Below are positions 33,918 through 45,711 of a stretch of DNA of 64,000 nt, piece by piece. The notes under the pieces were generated by a model, which saw only the letters and a program-made list of their open reading frames with translations, had not been told where the DNA came from and did not search any database. The stretch comes from Brienomyrus brachyistius (taxonomy: Eukaryota; Chordata; Actinopteri; Osteoglossiformes; Mormyridae): positions 1,054,001 to 1,118,000 of the forward strand of contig NC_064540.1 in assembly GCF_023856365.1 (NCBI RefSeq), written 5' to 3'. Position numbers and translations under genes: made by a program. The number at the start of each line of letters is the position of its first letter. Position 1 is the stretch's first letter.

Positions 33918-35161
33918 ATGGCGGCTCCCTTAACTCTCGTTTTGATTATAGCTGTGACTATTAGGGCTATACTCTTTAGATCAAGTCTAGCGGAGCTTTT
34001 AATCGAGAGAGTGGAAGTAGTATCTCCATTAAATGCATGGAAACGAGGTTAGTCAGACGTTTCTACTTTTTAATTTCTTTCTTCGATGGGCATGTGCACC
34101 TGACTTGCGACCCGTGCTGTCTGAATTAACCTAGTATATGGATATTTTCATATTTTTTTGGTAACTCGTTCACTTTTTGATAATTTTATTATTAGAATTT
34201 TGTTAAATCACTTGCATTGTTTCATTTTTTTCAGCGCGTAAAATATTGCACATCGACACGTTAGCTAGCTTATTTTAGCCGTGGCTAATGAAGTTAAAAC
34301 CATGTCGGCTACTTTATGTAATAAGATTTTTCTGTCATAAAATGCAATTTGAAGGTCTTTTTAAGCAATTTACCAGTCGTTGATGGTCATTTTTAAAATA
34401 CCATGTTTTCCTTCATAAGTTAGCGGATGGAAACACTGTTAAAATAATTAGTGGTAGCATGTATGGTTTATACCTCGTCAGTGTTAGTTGTCAGAGGGTG
34501 GAGAGCGTCGTGGTCGAATGCTTCGTTGGTGCTTTAGCAGAACTTGAAAAACACGAGGAAGTCAAGTGATAATCTGGCGTGGGTACTACGTTAGCAACAT
34601 GTACTAACAGGTGCATGCTGTCATTTTTGCCTTCAGTTGTGGAAGGCCTGGCTCTGCTCGACCTGGGAGTGTCCCCATATTCTGGAGACGTCTTCCATGA
34701 AGTGAGCTCCCCTTCCTTGCATGTAACGGTTAAAATACCGCTGGTGCATAATTTGGGTCTGTCTGAGTACTTTAAAAAAATAACTAGTTTTATTAAATGC
34801 CCATATTAATGACGCTACTGATAAATTGATATTCTCTTCCTCTTCACTTTAGACTCCTCTTATTATATACCTTTTTCATTTTGTCATCGATTATGCGGAT
34901 ATTGTGTTTATGGTGAGTAAATGGCTCCTGATATTTTAAAACCCTGTCATTATGTCACGAATGTCAGACATGGGTGGCTTTTTTTCCCTTCCTCTGTGCT
35001 TGGTGTGAAGAATCATCAAGTCTGTCAGGGTGCTAAAGGTATCCTGTGTGTCACGCTGTAGATAGCAGATGGAATCACAGCGGTGGCGCTTTACCTGACC
35101 GTGCAGGACTATAACAAAAATGTGGTGAGTGTGTAAGCATGTGCATATGCACCTGAAGATA

Positions 35162-35194
<33 letters not shown>

Positions 35195-38100
35195 CACTAA
35201 GTATTCATGAGTTGGAAAAGGTTAATACTAAAACTTTTCCTCTACATGCACTTTATTCTTCATTCTGCCTGAACGCTAATATGATGCATTTTACTGTGTT
35301 GTATTAAGAATGAAACATTTTAAAAGCAAAAAAAAAAGCATCTTTAAGCACATTGTGTGAAGGTTTCTGATTCAGGTCCTAGGAGGGGCTCTGCAGTATA
35401 GGTGCATTTTATTCTCTCAGGAAAAATAATGGTTTTATATTTCCTCTTTGACATAGTTCAGGAAGCAGAAATACGCTCTCGAAGCTGACCGCTATCCCGC
35501 CGACTGCCTGGAGCTTATTAGGACCCCGAAAGAAATGTACTACATCCCTCTGAAGGTGGCGCTGTTGTGAGTAGCTCTCATGCCTGCCTTATGCACATAT
35601 ACAGTGTTTTTTAAATGAAATCAGCACAGAATACCATCGTATTAAATTGGGATCCATTTTGTTTCATGGAAATTGGAAGTGTAATTATGTCCAAAATCTA
35701 CGTAAACAGCTTATACAGATGAATAATAATTCCAAAAAGGCAGTTCTGTAATAATTTGATGATACTTTTTGCATCTGTGGGTAAAATTGCCTTGACATTC
35801 CTTGTTAGTCATGACTTTAGGTAGTGTCGTGGCCTTGCGCTGTGATTGGGTGCTTTTGTCACATGTCTTCCTTTTGGTCTTTAAGCTACCTGCTGAACCC
35901 TTTCACAATATTCTCATGTGTGGCCAAGTCGACCTGTGGGCTCAACAACGCCGTCGTTGCACTCTTTATCCTAAGCACGATAAAAGGTACAAAGTCGTTG
36001 CCGTTTCGAGTTGGGGTGGCACAGGCCAAAGCCTTGGGCCCCGCCCTGGTGGTCATGTTTCCCATCCTTTTGAAGGAAGTGCCTTGCTGAGTTCCATTTT
36101 CCTGGCTGTGGCCACATACCAGTCCATCTACCCCCTGACTCTGTTTGTCCCGGCACTGCTCTACCAGCTGCAGGTAGGTCCCCTCAGCTCCCCTTCTTTC
36201 ATCAGATAAGGTTGGGGGTTGCTTCACTCCTGCCAGCACAGGCGGCAGACTTCCTACTGGGATCCTTTTTGTGCCTTCGTGGCACGCATTTGCTCTAAAG
36301 CTACTCGGCGTGTTATTATTGGGGGGTGTAAACTACCGCATTTGCTTCAGGGGGGGTTGAAAGTAGCCGTGGAAGAAATGAGGCATTGAAAATGGCGGTT
36401 TGTAGCTCAACAGGTTAGTGATGCGCTTCAAAGTCCAGAAGGTCGTTGGTTTCAGTCTTGTGGCTGGTAAAGTAATCGTATCATAATTGGGGCATTGAAC
36501 AAGAACCCATGGATGCCGGACGCTGCCTGACCTTGAGCTCTGACCCCAGATCTCATCTCCATGTACATGTGTGTCTGTGTCTCTCTGGAGAATCAGGTTT
36601 GCTATTCAATGAATGAAGTACCTTTGAAAAGTGGGTGGGATTGTTGTTCATGTCCACTTTCCTCTGGATTAAACAGGTTGTGATCAACAGTGCAGCCACA
36701 GTGCAGTGTGTCAAAGCCTCTTTTCTCCCATCTTAGGAAAAACCATTTGTGTCTGTCTGTCTCGCTACGATGGTGCCGCTTCGATGCCCCCTGTCCTCCA
36801 ATTCTGTTTCAGAGGCTCTACATCCCCGTAAACCTGTACCGGCCCAGCTTCTGGCTCTTCACCTTGCAGTATGCTTCCATGTACCTGGGCAGTCTGTGCG
36901 TCATCCTCTGCCTCTCCTTCTTCCTGCTTAACACCTGGGATTTCATCCCCTCTGTTTACGGATTCATGTGAGTCCTGCATCCTCCCCGGAGATCTGATAT
37001 TATTATTTTTTAGCCGGCCAGTAATAATTTAGACGCTGTTCTTGTTAAAAAAAAAATAAATAAATAAATAAAGGTCAAATCCGAGAACACACACAACTTG
37101 TAACCCCATTACAATAAGTTGCTTTGAATAAGCGTCAGATAAATGAGTTGAATATAATGGGTGTATGTGTCCCCCCCCTGCTTCCATCCCACTGGTCCTG
37201 ACACTTCAAAAACTCCACATCTGCAGCCTCTCTGTACCAGACCTCACGCCCAACATCGGCCTCTTCTGGTACTTCTTCGCCGAGATGTTCGAGCACTTCC
37301 GCCTCTTCTTCATCTGCGTCTTCCAGATCAATGTGTTTTTCTACACCATACCGCTGTCCGTCAAGCTAAAGTGAGTGCCTCTCTAGCGCCGCCCTGCTGT
37401 TGCGTATTCTTGGTGTAAGAACTACATTTAAAAACAAGTTCAGCAAAGCAAAATATAGTTGTGTTGCTATACCGTTTTCTTTAGAAGTTATTAAACATAT
37501 TGACAGACCTTATCCAGAAAGTTCTATTTCCAATGGACAGTATTGTCTCTCTAATTTTATACAATTTGTTAGTCATTGTGGATCCCATTCACGTTCGTGA
37601 GAGTAACAGCTTTTTAACGTGCCATACAGGTAGTTTTTAATGTGTTTCCTTGTGCTTGTTTCCATTTTTCAGGGAGCATCCCGTCTTTCTGATGTTCATC
37701 GCAAATCGCCATCATCTCCATATTCAAGTCATACCCCACCGTAGGGGACATCAGCCTCTACATGGCCTTCCTGCCCGTTTGGAGCCACTTGTATCGATGT
37801 GAGTAGCCGGCTCGGCCCGCGACTGCAGGACCCTCAGTCCCACAGGGGCCGATGAACTTCGTGGCCTTTAGGGCCACTGCCGCATCGCTGCATCTTTATG
37901 AAAAAGTAAAATGTGTTTCTTTGAGTCATTTGTTCAGGAGATGATTGAGGAAATTATTTGTTTTTTTTGTTAAAGGTGAATAAACTATTCAGGAGTATCG
38001 AATGGCTGGTACACTGACCTCACACTTAGAGTCGTGGGTACAAATACTGAAGTTTGCATGTCCTCCTCCTGGGTTTCCTCTGGATGTCCTAGCTTCCTCC

Positions 38101-40801
38101 CACAGTCCAAAAACAGTTAGGCGAGCATGTGTGTTTCTGTGTAAGTGCTCCCCTGCCTTGTGACCTGGAACTCCAGGCTGACTATGACTCTACTGGATTG
38201 ACGTTGATGCAAGATGGATGTAGATCTCTATATGGCCAGAAAGGTGTGTGGACACCCCAAATAATGAGAGGGATTGCCTAATTAAGTCACAGCTATTGCT
38301 GATTAATAATAATTAATCCCACAATCACTGAATCTCTGGCATTAGCAGCTGAATAAGTAGCTGTATACCTGGCACCTGCACAGGATGCCGTCTTTCCAGC
38401 AAGTCAGTTCGACATCTTTCTGCTGGAGCTGTCCTGGCCTGCTGAAAGTGAAGTGGTTGTGAAGGTCAGAACGTTTAAGGTGCAGTTCGGTTGTGAAGTG
38501 GTACAACCTCCAAGCTCACAGAATGGGACCTGGCAACCCAACATCAATACCCAACCAGAATGGCAGCAAATGCCACCAGCATTGTTCCAACATTTCATGA
38601 AAAGCCTTCCCAGAAGAATAGAGGCAAAAGGTGGGCCAGCTTCATGTTACCGCTGGTTTTGGTACGTGATGTTGGACAAGATGGTGTCCACATACTTTTG
38701 ACCGCAGAGTGTGTAAGCAGTAAGAAAATATTCTGAATTGCATCACATGAGTAGCTTTTGAATTAGATGGTTTATTAAACCAAAGTTCCCCCTCTCCCCA
38801 GTCCTAAGGAACATCTTCCTGGTCGCCTGCGTGATGCTCGCCTGCTCTGCTCTGTTTCCTGTCCTGTGGCACCTCTGGATCTATGCCGGAAGCGCCAACT
38901 CAAACTTCTACTACGCCATCACGCTGCTCTTCAACGTAGGACAGGTGAGGGAGATGGAGGGCACGGGAAAGGGCGAGGTCACGTTGTACTTTAACAATGG
39001 TCAGTGTGGCGTCCCTTCCCATAATGCTGGGCTGATCCAGTTCTGCTCTCAGCATGGTGGAGGACTCCATAGATGTAGGGCACGTCCAAAATTGCATACT
39101 TGTTTGCCGTGTAGTAGGCGAAATGTAGTATGCGAAGTTTCCAAATCCTCAGTATGGACGAGACGGTAGGTGGACGGTACCCAGATGACATAATACATTC
39201 TGTGGAATTCTGAAGTGTGCATTCGATAGATGCTCTGCTATCCCAGAAGGCCACTGGGCCTGCAAACGGAGATGAACGTGACTTGCTCAGAATTTATCAA
39301 GATGCCGGAGGAAATTTTAAGTGGGAAAACAAAACCGAGTTACGCAAGTGATGCATTATTTTATTTTTTTTTGATAGTTTTTAACTTTAGCAGGAGTCAG
39401 TTACATCATTGGTAAACATCCAAGTCAGCATTGAAGATGGTGATTTACAATATGTCTGAGTGCATACACACTGTTCATTCATACATGCAGTATGTATTAC
39501 ATTAACAGACAATTAGTTGGCTTCTAACGAAATTCACTCCGTACTTTGTAAATGTGTGATTTCATTGCCGCCCACAGTCTGGGTCCTGCCATGTGGAGTA
39601 ACAGAAACACTCAAATGATCTGTTTAGAAACAAGTACAAATTCTTAAGTATGAGTAACATCAGCAATGTCTAATAACCAGAAATTAAGCGAATACTTTTT
39701 TTTGCTGTTTGACCTGAAGGAGCATGAATACAATATTAAGTGCTGTATTCGTAATGGAGTTCGGCTCTGTTTCCTGTGTATTCAGTCCTTCCACGTGCTG
39801 TTCATACTATCAAAACCATGTGCCCCCCCCTTTTTTTTGTCCGTAAACAGCCTGTCACTGTCCTGAGTGTGTGGGATTGGCTGTCGTCAGGCACTGGATA
39901 GATCCATGTGACACTCACTCCCATGTGTGAAGATGAGCTTTTGTACATCAGTGGCATTTTGGGGCAGGGGGGGGTTACAGAGATACGGTCTCACAGCTTG
40001 TACCAGGGCTCCTGTGTATATTGCAAACAGCCTAAATTAGGATGAACGTGACTGGCTGTGTCTAAATGAATGTTACCTTTTATATAGCAGTTAGGACATC
40101 TAAAGCGCTTTATAGAAGCAATGGGTAGCTACTTCAGCCATACCACTGTGTAGCCCCCACCTGGATGGTGCAACTGCAGCAATTCTGCACCAGTATGCTG
40201 ACCACACAGCAGCTAAGGTGGTGAAGGGGCAGGAGAGAATCCACCAGTTACATATAGGGGATGATTAAGAGGCGTTCAGAACTAACTGAAATAAACATCA
40301 AATACTTTCCATTGGTTTTTAAATATTATTGTATTTAAATGTATACTATTTTTTATGGTCACAATGTTATTTGCAAATGGGAACCATTAAAAATAACAAA
40401 TGTTTTGCACATTTTGACAACATTAGTACATAGTTTGCAGTAAGATTCTCTAAAAATCAGGTACATAAAATAGTTATACAAGTTTCAGCATGGAAATAAG
40501 ATGTTTTAAATGAACAAAAACTGAGATATATAGAAACTAAACAGACATCTTTAAAAACCAATTCCCAATAAATCAGCACTGAAAATGAAAGAAAACTAAA
40601 CTGGATTTCAAATAAAATTTGAAATTAGCTCAGAAATATTAGCTAAAAATTAAAAAATGAAAGATTGTGGGCTGTCGTCCCTCGCAGATCCTGCTGGTGT
40701 CGGACTACTTCTACGCCTTTCTCCGGCGGGAGCACCACCTGGCTCGTGGGCTCTACCTGAAGCGGAAGGACGGCAGCGAGGCCACCCTGGTGCTGAAGTA
40801 G
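33918..40801 (+). CDS. pigu: PIGU, GPI transamidase subunit (12 coding exons, frameshift in exon 10)
   Basis: Multi-pass ER membrane subunit of the GPI transamidase (with PIGK, PIGT, PIGS and GPAA1), which cleaves precursor proteins and attaches the GPI anchor. Coding exons: 33918-34047, 34637-34701, 34853-34912, 35062-35124, 35457-35566, 35886-35986, 36076-36173, 36813-36967, 37227-37370, 37673-37798, 38802-38944, 40688-40801. All introns are GT-AG and phases join correctly. Without one surplus base in exon 10 the total is 1,308 nt, or 435 residues plus stop, the length I recall for human PIGU. Recognisable segments are [44 protein letters not shown] and [14 protein letters not shown]. The start at 33918 (MAAPL) matches the vertebrate N-terminus and has A at -3 and G at +4; an in-frame ATG at 33915 is the alternative. 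Hydrophobic helices fill most of the protein. Introns 7 and 10 carry old SINE/TIR repeats. The frameshift is listed separately. Confidence 0.95.
36403..36545 (+). repeat. Related tRNA-derived SINE in pigu intron 7
   Basis: GTAGCTCAACAGGTTAGTGA, AGAAGGTCGTTGGTTTCAGT, AGTAATCGTATCATAATTGG and CATTGAACAAGAACCC follow the order seen at 17.8 kb. Confidence 0.6.
37673..37798 (+). other. pigu: pigu exon 10 with 1-bp frameshifting insertion
   Basis: The exon runs from the acceptor AG at 37671-37672 to the donor GTGAGT at 37799. Incoming phase is 2 and outgoing phase must be 1, since exon 11 resumes with F-L-R-N-I-F. The exon is 126 nt long where 125 would keep the frame. The protein is readable as E-H-P-V-F-L-M-F-I up to 37,700 and, one base later, as [15 protein letters not shown]. 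The surplus base is the G at 37,701 in ATCGCAAATCGCC, where ATC-CAA-ATC-GCC is expected. As written, the shifted frame stays open through exons 11 and 12 and ends near 40,905, replacing about 120 C-terminal residues. Either a consensus error or a genuine loss-of-function allele would explain it. Confidence 0.85.
38045..38222 (+). repeat. V-SINE fragment in pigu intron 10
   Basis: GAAGTTTGCATGTCCTCCTC, TTCCTCCCACAGTCCAAAAA and AACTCCAGGC, ending AGATGGATG. Old and diverged. Confidence 0.65.
38226..38709. mobile_element. TIR-bounded element in pigu intron 10
   Basis: The left end has TATATGGCCAGAAAGGTGTG followed by TGGACACC. The right end has GGTGTCCACATACTTTTGAC. The imperfect inverted ends are about 30 bp and the length is about 480 bp. 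This is the widespread fish element recognisable by GTATGTGGACACC; its superfamily is uncertain. No intact transposase. Confidence 0.55.
39080..39320. repeat. Dispersed repeat in pigu intron 11
   Basis: GTCCAAAATTGCATACTTGT, GTAGTAGGCGAAATGTAGTA and CTATCCCAGAAGGCCACTG are wordings I associate with a common fish DNA-transposon family. Ends not resolved. Confidence 0.4.
40075..40275. repeat. Dispersed repeat in pigu intron 11
   Basis: CATCTAAAGCGCTTTATAGA, GTAGCCCCCACCTGGATGGT and CACCAGTATGCTGACCACAC: a repeat seen widely in fish introns. Family not assigned. Confidence 0.4.
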
Positions 40802-41175
40802 GCCACAGCAACATGGACTGTGACTGGATCTTAGCCGGCTGGGTCCGAGTCCACCTCTGGATGATTTGTTTTCCCTCCCCCCCCCCCCCCCCCTCCTCTT
40901 TTTAATTTTGAATTTCGTGATGCTTTAAGGACCTGCCCTCACACCAAAACTGTTCCCCCCCCCCCCCCCCATCCTAGACGGGACTGCAGATACAGGGATC
41001 CCAACACCTGTAGTGTAGCTTGGTTAACATGCTGCTATCTGTCAGGATGTTTTGTGAGGGCTGGTCCTCCCAGTCTAAGTCTGCATTTTGTGTGTCGTTT
41101 GACTGTGGACTGGTTTTGTCTCCCCACTGCAAAAAAAAAGTATTCAGTGGAATGTTGCTGCAGTTCTGGCTTTAC

Positions 41176-41190
41176 CCACTAGATGGCGGC
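41176..41190 (+). promoter_or_regulatory. Candidate CTCF site downstream of pigu
   Basis: CCACTAGATGGCGGC, a full core match on the plus strand, 375 bp after the pigu stop. Confidence 0.45.
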
Positions 41191-42166
41191 AGGCTTCTAG
41201 GGCTGCCGTTAACTAATGCTCTGGTCGAAGGAACTATTATGCAATTATCCGTTTCCCATCGGTTCAGCGGGACTAGCAAAGACCCGTTTAGCCTGATTTG
41301 TGAACCTCCATTTCTAACCTACAGGTGGTTCCAGAGATCTTGAGAATGAGATCTTTGCTACCTGTGACATCTATCATTTTTAAATTTTACTAAATCATTG
41401 TAAACGGTTATTATATGCCTTCATAGGTTATTGTGTGTCTTTGTATATATATATATATAAAATCCTATTACTAATGTGGCTGTCCCTAATCTCCTCCAAG
41501 AAACTGTGCATTAAGGTCCCTTTTATAAACACTTTAATGTATGGTATTAAAAGGAGGTAGTTGCTTAAGCCCTGGTCCATGTGTAGACTTGGCACCCCTG
41601 GTTTGCCCCCCACCCCATTTGTCCTTCCTCAGGGATTACAACCCAGGAACTGTCTGTAGTATTTTATCATGTTTAGCTGCCAAGCAATCCAGCACCGCGA
41701 TGCATGACACTACAGATGACCGCTGTCTCCCGACACATGGACGAGTTCTGAGATTGGCAACGTTCACTTGGGTGCCTCTCATTCAGTTTGTCTTTTTTTT
41801 TTTTGCAATTGATTTGTTGGTGGGACTACATTGACTAAAATTACTTGACTGCTGCTGAATGGTCTGGATTGTTCCCCTGGTCCGTTCCCGATTACACCCC
41901 CCCCACACACACGCTGTGGGGACTGTATAAAAGAATGTCACTCGTGAGCCTTTGTTTCGATGTCCTATGATGCATCGCGGTTTGTCCAGCACCCCTGCCC
42001 GTCTGGCAGCCTGCTGATTGATCCCCTGCAGATTTGGTGTCTCGTCCTGCTGCTCTGCACTCCACAGCAGCCCACAGCTACACAGAGAAGGCTCAGGCTG
42101 CCTGAAATTTCAGGTATCTGATGTCGACTCGCGCATATTCGGAAAATTTACGGAGAACAACGTATA

Positions 42167-42172
42167 AATAAA
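42167..42172 (+). terminator. candidate pigu polyadenylation signal (AATAAA)
   Basis: AATAAA lies about 1.37 kb downstream of the pigu stop and is followed by T-rich sequence (42187-42240). Another AATAAA-containing stretch occurs near 42,725. Which one is used cannot be decided from sequence alone. Confidence 0.35.
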
Positions 42173-42593
42173 TCATGGTTGGCAGTTTTTTATTGCTTGC
42201 TTCAGATCACCTACACCCAACAGTTTTTTTTTTTTTTAGAAGGAAACATTTATGTACCACAACATACACTGTTCAAGTAGTAGTATTTTTTTTTTTTTTT
42301 TTTCCATTTAATTTTTAAATGCCTGGATCAGTGTGAGCATGTATACAGGTGTCATTTTATCTTTTAATGAAAAGCAAGTATTGTGAGCTGCCCTTGTGTA
42401 ATAATATATATCTGACAAGATGGTCATATTCTTTACCTAGTGTTGGCAGCAGTTTCCCTGGATGTAGTCACAACAGAACAAGTTCAAAGTATTTACCAGA
42501 GACCTCATTCATAGCTTTTCTGTTCTTTCTTTCCTCCCCCCAATTTCCACTCATTAATGGTCCATTGACCAAGTTTTTATGCTCTTTATTTTT

Positions 42594-42638
42594 GCATACA
42601 TACATACATACATATACACACACACACACACACACAAA
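42594..42638. repeat. (CATA)n(CA)n microsatellite downstream of pigu
   Basis: CATACATACATACATATACA followed by a CA run. Confidence 0.85.
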
Positions 42639-43399
42639 GTTTTCAATTTATTTTAGCCAGGAAGGCGTGGGCCAGTAAATGGAGACGGTGGAAAAGTCCA
42701 AACACTGGGTTTTAAAGTTATTTGTTAATAAAAAGTAATACAATGCACCCTGTATGTCTATTTTTTAGCATTTTAAAAATTTGCAGTTTAATCACTGAAA
42801 AATCCGACAGAGGCACAAATCAGTGTCAGTTGGCTTTAATTTCACACATGAATATTTAATAATAATAGGTCATACATTAGGAATTTTGTTAATTTTGAAT
42901 GAAGGATAAATGTCAGTGTTTTCTGACGGGATGCTTTTAATCCCTCTTTGCTCCAGCGATCACGCAAGAGAATACCGGACGTTTGAGGGTATTCCTCAGA
43001 CTCTTTGAAGTCCTTTAAAATGCAGTGTAGCTACCTGGTGGATCGAGAAAGGTGCATCGTGCAGGCGGCTGTCATTTCCTCCGGCCGCTGAATGTGATCC
43101 GAATGTGAATCAGCTTTCGAACTGGCCCCAGACGCACAAACCTGGCCTTTCTGGGTGCTGAGAGAACTATGAAGAGGATGGTCATTTGAAGAAAGTGGAA
43201 TTTCAGTGTCACAGGGTTTTCACGCGATCTCGGCCAAGACCCCAGCTTATAAGAGGGTACTGGAGAATATGTGTCTGTGTTACAGCATGTTGAAAATGAC
43301 CAGTGTTTTTCAGCAGTTTCCACTGGTTACTAATAAGATGAATTGCTGATGCTAAAATGTCCACTGTGAATTTTAAAAATATATATCTAGAGTTGTCAG

Positions 43400-43934
43400 T
43401 GTGACCGGAGGCAGAGTAACCAGGCGAGGATCCAGAAATGCGCACAGCCAGATAGTTTATTGTGATCGCAGAAAGCGATACAATAAAAGGGAAATCCGTA
43501 AAGGATGGTCGTGAGTCGTTAGCTGGGGTCGAAAGCCAGAAGGATGGTCGTAAGCTGTGAGCGGAGGTCGAAAGCCGGAAGGTCAGTCCTACACAGGCAC
43601 ACAGGACACGACCACGACCACACAGGGGAAGGGGAACTGGAGAAGCCGGGATCAGCAGGTAAGCAGGGTCAGGTACGGGAGTGAGTCTGGGGAAAGGAAG
43701 AAGACAAGGTAAGGCAAGCACAATAGGAATACAGAACAGGGAAGGAACAGCGGTACAAGTAATTGCTTGGCAAGGCTCATAGTAATGGCACAATACTTCG
43801 CATTGAGCTGCAGGTGTTCCTGGTTTATCTAGAGCCTCTCATTACTGAGACATTTGGAACACCTGGGAAACCCTGCCTACTCGGGCGGTGCTGAGAAGGA
43901 GTGGGCGGCGGGTTCCGCCTGAGAGGGCGTGACA
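43400..43934 (-). mobile_element. Solo LTR (Gypsy-like), 535 bp with 5-bp TSD
   Basis: Starts TGTGACCGG and ends GGCGTGACA, and is flanked on both sides by GTCAG (43395-43399 and 43935-43939). On the minus strand it starts TGTCACGCCC and has AATAAA near its end (the complement of TTTATT at about 43,457), which sets the orientation. The internal part was presumably lost by LTR-LTR recombination. It lies between pigu and osgin2. Confidence 0.85.
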
Positions 43935-44090
43935 GTCAGGATTACTTGGATAAACTTTATTTCATAAAGGCAATTGTTTGAAATTTGCCTTCTCGATTAC
44001 TCAGCAATTTGGAGAATTACCCTGTCTGTCGTTACTTCGCTTTAAAGGGGCACAGTTATGCTTTTCCAGTTTCTCACTTTCCTTTATATA

Positions 44091-44604
44091 CAGATCTGGA
44101 AAAAATTAAGAGACTACAGCAGCGTTTTTAGATTTGCTCATTTCTCAGTATGTGGCTATGCTTCTCTGTAAAATCCGACCTGGCTCTTCTCTGGTCTTGT
44201 CATTGATGAAGGTCTGCTTCCTTGCTTTATGGGTCTTCAGTCCTGCTTCTAGGAGCTTGTTATGAACTTGTCCTAGCAGTGCACGTCACACCACTTAATG
44301 TTTCCCATTCTTTTTGAAGGTCACTTGAGGTCATCTTACATCTTCATGAGATACTATCAGATAAGCTGACAGTCATCTCTGGCATTAGCAAGTTGCTTCT
44401 GCCCTTTACCTGGCTGGTTTCTGGTCATTCCCAGGGTCTCCTGCTTTACCATGTTGTTGTGTACTGCTGTCTTAGAAATTTTAAGCCTGGCAGCAACATG
44501 CCACTCAGTGTAGCCTTCTGCAAGCAGAACCAGGATTAAATTAGGATGTAACAATGCAGATTCTTAAAAAATATGGAGTGATCTCTTAGTTTTTTCCAGA
44601 GCTG
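44091..44604 (-). mobile_element. Tc1-like transposon, internally deleted
   Basis: TIRs CAGATCTGGAAAAAATTAAG and (complemented) CAGCTCTGGAAAAAACTAAG lie at the two ends, and TA flanks both sides (44089-44090, 44605-44606). On the minus strand about 44,357-44,554 encodes a transposase N-terminal helix-turn-helix piece (LKISKTAVHNNMVKQ). Later residues are stopped and frameshifted. At 514 bp it is about a third of a complete Tc1 element. Confidence 0.8.
44357..44554 (-). pseudogene. Tc1-like transposase N-terminal fragment
   Basis: 65 codons resembling the first helix-turn-helix of Tc1/mariner transposases (VAARLKISKTAVHNN, then a GMTRNQPGKGQKQ hinge). It ends at an in-frame stop. The DDE catalytic region is gone. 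Non-functional remnant. Confidence 0.7.
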
Positions 44605-45055
44605 TAGCTTTGTGAATATGTAAATGGTACACACAAAAGGGAGTTACCACAGAAACTACTCTTCCCTAATCTGCCAGAAGTGCCTTACTGGAATTCCAGC
44701 CCTTACTTCCGTGACATGGTGAGGTCACCTCGTAACCCAATTCTTATTGGCCACCTACCTGCAAGGATCTTTCTGCAGACTGCAAGATAGGGGTGGAACA
44801 TGTTGGGCAAGTATAGCATATAATTTTTTATGAATGTTTTTTGTGTATTGAGTTGGGCTGAACTGATTTTTGGAATTTTTTCAATAAATATTGCAATATT
44901 TCTAAAACAAAAAGGGGAGTTAAAATACACCCAAAATTAACTGGACCTAAAGAGAACCTGTTGATATCCCTCAAAAACTAGGCAGTGTTGCCACAAGTGG
45001 CGGCAACAGACACAAAGAAGTGCTGACAAGTCACTTTGTTCTGCTAAATGTCATC

Positions 45056-45181
45056 TGTGTGTGTATGTGTGTGCGTATGGAGTTTGCATGCTCGTGCTGT
45101 GTGTGTGTGTGCGTGTGGAGTTTGCATGCTCGTGCTGTGTGTGTGTGTGCGTGTGGAGTTTGCATGCTCGTGCTGTGTGTG

Positions 45182-45241
<60 letters not shown>
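45056..45241. repeat. 38-bp minisatellite (3 units) followed by (TA)n
   Basis: Three units of about 38 bp containing GTGTGGAGTTTGCATGCTCG lie at about 45,062-45,176, then a 56-bp TA run (45,186-45,241). The unit core GTGTGGAGTTTGCATG equals part of the V-SINE central block. Confidence 0.85.
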
Positions 45242-45244
<3 letters not shown>

Positions 45245-45669
45245 TTAATCAGCAATAGGCTATGTGATGTTCATATTGGTGCAATACTGTAAGAAACTGA
45301 ACATTGGCCAACCACACCCTGTGAGTCAGAACAGGAAGACGTTCATTTTACTCTTCAAGTGAGAGAAAAAAATACTTCTGTAATTCCAATTCCAAGAAAT
45401 AGCAGGAATGACAGTAATTAAACTAATTGGCACAAGTCGTCTGCACGCAGAGAACGCTTTTTGTAATTATTATTTTTTTTTATATAGAATTGATTCAAAA
45501 TACCTGTTTTGCACAACATCCCACAAAACCAGTCACGGAAGTCAGGTCTGAACTACAGTCTTCAGGCGTTATAATTTTAAAACAAGTTGCCACAACACTC
45601 TGCATATTGCCAGGCAAGAATACAAGTTATTTACATGATGCTTCACACTGTGAACTTTCAGTGGCAAAG

Positions 45670-45711
45670 ATGGATCGATGGATGGATGGATGGATGGCTG
45701 GATGGATGGAT
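45670..45711. repeat. (GGAT)n microsatellite
   Basis: GATGGATGGATGGATGG run with one interruption. It may be the tail of a lost V-SINE. Confidence 0.8.

Noticed and set aside
37673..37798. Alternative splicing or a micro-intron to rescue pigu exon 10
   Set aside because: No GT-AG pair near 37,695-37,712 removes 1 or 4 nt, and flanking exons need the standard phases.
43209..43793. 194-codon minus-strand ORF
   Set aside because: Mostly inside the solo LTR at 43,400-43,934; no domain recognised and no splice context.
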